Source: Sphingobacterium sp. (lineage in GTDB: Bacteria; Bacteroidota; Bacteroidia; Sphingobacteriales; Sphingobacteriaceae). Taken from it: 64,000 nt of DNA. Every line of letters begins with the position of its first letter. Within the stretch, counting starts at the first letter, position 1. The notes under the pieces were generated by a model. The model was not told the DNA's origin, made no database searches, and worked only from the letters and a program-made list of their open reading frames with translations. A program made the position numbers and the translations under genes. The DNA lies in the NCBI GenBank assembly GCA_031253985.1, contig JAIRVH010000214.1:1-64000 (forward strand), in the 5' to 3' direction. Shown here in pieces: positions 60,649 through 64,000 of this stretch.

Positions 60649-60679
60649 CAAAGTTAAACACTGTTAACCATATTTCAAA
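60649..60679 (-). promoter_or_regulatory. Promoter of the tRNA/ncRNA unit
   Basis: Minus-strand TTTG (60679-60676) and TAACTTTG (60656-60649) are 19 bp apart, a full consensus promoter. Transcription would start near 60642. Confidence 0.8.
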
Positions 60680-60727
60680 ATATAAATCAAACTTTTTTCT
60701 AACTTTTTGTTTTTATGATAAGAAAAA

Positions 60728-60753
60728 GGCCGTCTAAATTACTGTAGACGGCC
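60728..60753 (-). terminator. Terminator after the portal gene
   Basis: GGCCGTCTA (60728-60736) pairs with TAGACGGCC (60745-60753); read leftward it is followed by TTTTTCTT. It isolates the tRNA/ncRNA unit from the terminase-portal transcript. Confidence 0.85.
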
Positions 60754-60795
60754 TAAACACAAAAAAATAACACATATCGTATTGGAACTCTAAAA

Positions 60796-60820
60796 TATGT
60801 AGATTATGTTAAATTCACAT
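60796..60820 (-). promoter_or_regulatory. Prophage repeat motif, copy E
   Basis: Minus strand: ATGTGAATTTAACAT (60820-60806), AATC, TACATA (60801-60796). It overlaps the portal stop codon and reads leftward, with no gene directly after it before the terminator. Confidence 0.55.
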
Positions 60821-62285
60821 TATTTTGTTTAATATTTTTCTCTTTTTCTTCAAGATCCTTTAAAACCTCCTTTAATTCTTCCTCAGCATTCCTAACCAAA
60901 GTTGACATTTCAATCATGGTCTTCCTGGAGATCATACCAGCATTGAAAGCATTTATCAGCATGCTATTATATTCAACTTCGTTAACAGGCATAAAGCTTT
61001 TGAAAATCGGCTTAAGTTCAATTACGACGTTCACAAACTCCATTGGCGACAAAGACATTACGATCTTCTTGATAAGATTCAAACGTCGCTGAATACACTT
61101 GCCAAAATACTCCTGCTTTTTGCTCGCTTTGATCTGGGCATCCATGAAAAGAAGCTTAAGCGCTATACCAGATAGATTACCTAGCAAAGTTTTCATTGTA
61201 CCAAATGAGATGTCTGGTGTGTGCGTGTTCGCGAATATCTCTTGATCCAACATTTCAAATTCCATCTTGGTAGACTCGGGAGCGCTATCCCAAGTAAGAT
61301 AGTTGATCTTACCACCATTCCTCACTTGGAACTGTTTGCCCACCTCACCTTTTGAAGGAAGGTTTTCGACTTCTCCCTCAGCGACAAGGGCAGGGTCAGC
61401 AAAATAATCGTTGGTATCAGCAAAGTCCGAGAATCGTGTCTCCTTTCTTTCGATCAATGGTTGGACATTGGCCCACTCTGGTCGATCTTGGGAATAGTAG
61501 ACGACAGGAATAGCACCGTATGGGTTCTTTTGCTGTGTCGTTTTCCATTCGTTGCCCTCCATCACGCCTTTGATAATGACATCTTTAGTGTAGTAGTCGA
61601 AATGCTCAACCTCTTTGTGATCGACCTTAACCTTATATCCGCGACCAAACGCGACCAAATCTTGATATTCGTCGAATATGGGATAGAGTTTGTCTCCCTT
61701 GCTTTCAGCAAGTATCATCACACCGATTTTCTTTGTTGAAGCTTCCAGTATTGTACCTTTCCAATATTCGGTATCGATGTAATCGTACCAAAGCTCAGCG
61801 CAATGCGTCTCAGACATCATTAGCTCGGCTATGTTCTTCGATTCATAGTCAAGCTTATTGTCGTCCCATACTTTGCGGCAAGAGCGCTCTAAATCCTTTC
61901 CTTTCCCCTCTGCATTGGATTCAATATTGATTCTTTCGCCGACGAGAAAAGTAGCAGCAACGAGAACGATCCTTTGTTGGACCGGAAGAGGGAGACGGTT
62001 GACTAATGCGAGCGAATAATCTGTTGAGGTTTGTACACCATTGCGTGCAGCCATTTCAGCTTCCTCGTAATTTATAGCATTGACAAACTGTTCGCCATCT
62101 TCTGAGAGGATCTTATCGGGCCTAAAGCGCCTGTCTGTTACTTTATGTTGAAGAGGATCATATTCTTTTAGAATCTCCTCAATTTTATACTTCTTCTTAT
62201 TGTATTCGACGATGCGCTCGTTCTTTTCAAAGTACTGCTTTGCCTCTTTGAAGTTGTCCTTTTTATTTAGCTCTTCTATTGTCAT
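60804..62285 (-). CDS. Portal protein
   Basis: From ATG 62285 (sharing a base with the terminase stop, TAATG) the product has 493 residues and fits the SPP1 gp6-type portal family: RLPLPVQQRIVLVAATFLVG near the start, HFDYYTKDVIIKGVMEGNEW, then SAPESTKMEFEMLDQEIF and LSGIALKLLFMDAQIKASKK, helices that line the channel. Twelve copies form the ring through which DNA enters and leaves the head. The start at 62384 would overlap the terminase gene by 100 bp and is less likely. Confidence 0.93.
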   Translation of the reverse strand: MTIEELNKKDNFKEAKQYFEKNERIVEYNKKKYKIEEILKEYDPLQHKVTDRRFRPDKILSEDGEQFVNAINYEEAEMAARNGVQTSTDYSLALVNRLPLPVQQRIVLVAATFLVGERINIESNAEGKGKDLERSCRKVWDDNKLDYESKNIAELMMSETHCAELWYDYIDTEYWKGTILEASTKKIGVMILAESKGDKLYPIFDEYQDLVAFGRGYKVKVDHKEVEHFDYYTKDVIIKGVMEGNEWKTTQQKNPYGAIPVVYYSQDRPEWANVQPLIERKETRFSDFADTNDYFADPALVAEGEVENLPSKGEVGKQFQVRNGGKINYLTWDSAPESTKMEFEMLDQEIFANTHTPDISFGTMKTLLGNLSGIALKLLFMDAQIKASKKQEYFGKCIQRRLNLIKKIVMSLSPMEFVNVVIELKPIFKSFMPVNEVEYNSMLINAFNAGMISRKTMIEMSTLVRNAEEELKEVLKDLEEKEKNIKQNNVNLT

Positions 62286-63568
62286 TATGCCGATCTCCTT
62301 ATATTTCTTCGTCCGCCACGCCGTAAACTTGACATTGCTTTTGCTGTTTTTTCTCGTACTTCTGGTGTCATTTCTTGGCCCCATTCTGCCAAACCTATGT
62401 ATCTGATCTCATCAATATGGTGGTCATTACCGGCGACAGGCTGATTAAGCCAAACACCGTTTTTATCCTGTGCCCAGGTGTACATTTTGAGTTCTTTGAT
62501 AGTGTTTATGCTCCTTTCGGTGACATATAGCTTTTGTCGTTTCAAAATGTCAATACCGACAACGATACTACCTTGGAACTTCTGTGTTGGATGAAGATTT
62601 ACCCCCATCAAATTAATTTCATCAATACTCTTAGGCTCCGCACTGTCCGCATAGCCTTTGACGCGGCCGAGACCATTCAATTTGATTATTGTCGCGATCT
62701 CAGGATTGATGGTATTTGTTTGGTGGCATATCTCATTGATGAAACGAATATTGCCATTACCTTCTCCCCAATACGCCTCATCAATTGCCGTCGGATCATT
62801 GGTATATCCAAAATCCAAACCGAAGCGGTGATTCTTTTTGGCCCAATCTGGAATTTCTTTGATCATCTCCCAATGTTTGCCCTGCTCAAATACTATTCCT
62901 TCTAAGCTTGCACGTTGGCCAAGTCCGTAAATTTTCCACTTTCTTTCGTCCGCAGTACCGGCGATAAAATTTTCCTCGGTCGGTTCATACGACAAGATCT
63001 GTGCTTTGGCATTCGGAGAGATAAACTGATTCTTACGGAAAGTACTATGACTGTACCATGTAGTAGGCCGTTTCAAAATACGGTCATAAATCCAGTGCTC
63101 AGTCTCCGATGGGTTATAATCGATGATGGCAAAACCTTTACAGCGCTGCATCAATTGAGCATAATCGTCATACCCTGCCTCGATCCCTTCATTAATCCAA
63201 AAGATGTCTGATTCAAAACCGTGAACTTTTTGCGGGTCATCTAGTCCCATAAACCAAAACTCGGTATCAAAGAGCGTATAAATCTTACTGGTCTTATTAT
63301 GATCCCTTTTGTTGTATAGACCATAGGCAGATAATACATTTATAAAATCATGGAGAACAGTTGCCGTTAGCCATGTACCTTTTAAACGACAGATAGCAAC
63401 ACGTCGTCGGGTTCCCCTGTTCAGTGTTGCGTACTTGATAAGAAACTGGATAATGCTATACGTTTTGGAGCTCCGCGAACTTCCCTCCATAACGAAGACA
63501 TTATACTTTCTTTGGTTGTAAGCTGCTACCAGCTCATCATGAACCTGTGTCGTTACTGCTATCGGCAT
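62285..63568 (-). CDS. Terminase large subunit
   Basis: The 427-residue packaging motor has Walker A in FVMEGSSRSSKTYSIIQFL (residues 25-43), a Walker B-like DIFWINEG near 124 and a nuclease domain starting HRFGLDFGYTNDPTAI, with further acidic residues in YADSAEP and HHIDEIRY. It belongs to the PBSX-type group. It hydrolyses ATP to push DNA through the portal and cuts the concatemer. It overlaps the small subunit by 32 bp. Confidence 0.95.
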   Translation of the reverse strand: MPIAVTTQVHDELVAAYNQRKYNVFVMEGSSRSSKTYSIIQFLIKYATLNRGTRRRVAICRLKGTWLTATVLHDFINVLSAYGLYNKRDHNKTSKIYTLFDTEFWFMGLDDPQKVHGFESDIFWINEGIEAGYDDYAQLMQRCKGFAIIDYNPSETEHWIYDRILKRPTTWYSHSTFRKNQFISPNAKAQILSYEPTEENFIAGTADERKWKIYGLGQRASLEGIVFEQGKHWEMIKEIPDWAKKNHRFGLDFGYTNDPTAIDEAYWGEGNGNIRFINEICHQTNTINPEIATIIKLNGLGRVKGYADSAEPKSIDEINLMGVNLHPTQKFQGSIVVGIDILKRQKLYVTERSINTIKELKMYTWAQDKNGVWLNQPVAGNDHHIDEIRYIGLAEWGQEMTPEVREKTAKAMSSLRRGGRRNIRRSA

Positions 63569-64000
63569 TTATATCCTCTCCTATCTGCGCCTTAATCAAT
63601 CCTTGTAACTGATCTTCTGACAATTCACTTGCGGAGACAAACACTAACGGGTTAGCATTGATCTCTTTTCCATCGGATGTAATATCCAGGCGTTTCCCGT
63701 CAATCGTCGCTTTCCTCCATTCCTCATCGTGATTGAAAAGCCAGGTCATCAAAACATTTGGGTTGGGAGGTAACTCGGTTTCTTCTTCGTACATGACCTC
63801 ATCGTCTCCTTCAAGCATTCCTTTACGTTTGGAGGTGCGTTTTGTCTTAAGGCCACCTAAGCCAACAGCAAGGAGCCGTTGACGCACAATATTGTTGACC
63901 TTAGCTCTTCCGCGCGCTAGGGCTTCGGAAATAACTACACTGTCTCTTTTTAAATCACTAAAATAAGTTGGCGTAATATTGATTTCGTATGCGATCTCTT
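63537..64000 (-). CDS. Terminase small subunit, 5' end outside the window
   Basis: The frame stays open to the window edge: before a GTG-like codon at 63887 it reads EIAYEINITPTYFSDLKRDS and ISEALARGRAKVNNIVRQRL, a helix-turn-helix pattern typical of small terminase subunits, which bind the packaging site. So the gene does not begin at 63887 but beyond 64000. The visible 154 residues end in an acidic tail (LIKAQIGEDINADSSNDTGS). Confidence 0.85.
   Translation of the reverse strand, partial: EIAYEINITPTYFSDLKRDSVVISEALARGRAKVNNIVRQRLLAVGLGGLKTKRTSKRKGMLEGDDEVMYEEETELPPNPNVLMTWLFNHDEEWRKATIDGKRLDITSDGKEINANPLVFVSASELSEDQLQGLIKAQIGEDINADSSNDTGS

Noticed and set aside
60510..60737. 75-codon plus-strand ORF near tRNA-Asp
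   Set aside because: It is antisense to the promoter and leader of the ncRNA unit, with an unnatural composition and no start signal.
22110..64000. CRISPR array, diversity-generating retroelement or insertion sequence in the prophage
   Set aside because: No regularly spaced repeats, reverse transcriptase, variable/template repeat pair or transposase was seen.

Overview
The window looks like a chromosome segment of a Sphingobacterium-like member of the Bacteroidota carrying part of a temperate tailed phage. The assignment rests on promoters of the Bacteroidota type (TTTG, about 20 bp, then TAnnTTTG) at many genes, start sites mostly without Shine-Dalgarno sequences, AT-rich spacers and the family content. 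Genus level is inference only.

Bases 1 to about 22,050 are host backbone. From left to right on the minus strand lies thrS-infC-rpmI-rplT (translation), then queE (+), a WG-repeat protein, a Gfo/Idh/MocA oxidoreductase and a PAP2 phosphatase (all minus). The hisG-hisD operon (+) follows behind a histidine-rich leader peptide. Next come a YARHG lipoprotein, a DUF2306 membrane protein and a MacB-like permease (minus), then queA and ispD (+). A long leftward cluster holds a dihydroorotase homologue with a damaged active site, a conserved unknown, a DUF4199 protein, two glycosyltransferases, a small protein and a metallo-hydrolase; a UbiX-like flavin prenyltransferase sits next to it.

From about 22.1 kb to the right edge is one prophage, cut off by the window end. 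Rightward genes at 22.1-27.7 kb are small early or accessory genes, including a putative 2-oxoglutarate/Fe(II) oxygenase, a cytosine-5 DNA methyltransferase overprinted by a second reading frame, and an HNH nuclease. At 28-34 kb is a mixed cargo zone (lipoprotein, secreted protein, SRAP/HMCES-type DNA-protein crosslink protein, membrane protein, deacetylase-like lipoprotein). The leftward late region runs from 64 to 34 kb in siphovirus order: small and large terminase, portal, scaffold, head-fibre-like protein, capsid, connector genes, major tail protein, tail chaperones with a probable -1 ribosomal frameshift, tape measure, two distal-tail paralogues, receptor-binding protein, tail tip protein, GH19 endolysin, one-TM protein and a unimolecular spanin candidate. 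Late genes are interrupted by cargo at 43.8-45.7 kb and 55.3-60.7 kb. No integrase, repressor of known type or replication gene is in view; these probably lie to the right of the window.

The most interesting points are: (1) a roughly 1-kb non-coding transcription unit at 59.6-60.7 kb with its own promoter and terminator, one normal tRNA-Asp, a 133-nt tRNA-like element and a 15-bp long-range stem; (2) a directional motif of about 25 bp, ATGTKAN3TMACAT followed by TACATA, repeated five times in the prophage, four of them just upstream of genes; (3) an overprinted methyltransferase gene pair broken at a G8 tract, with a second G8 tract inside a 2H phosphoesterase gene; (4) the histidine leader peptide; (5) the frameshift signal in the tail chaperones; and (6) a deacetylase-like fold shared by the receptor-binding protein and a cargo lipoprotein.
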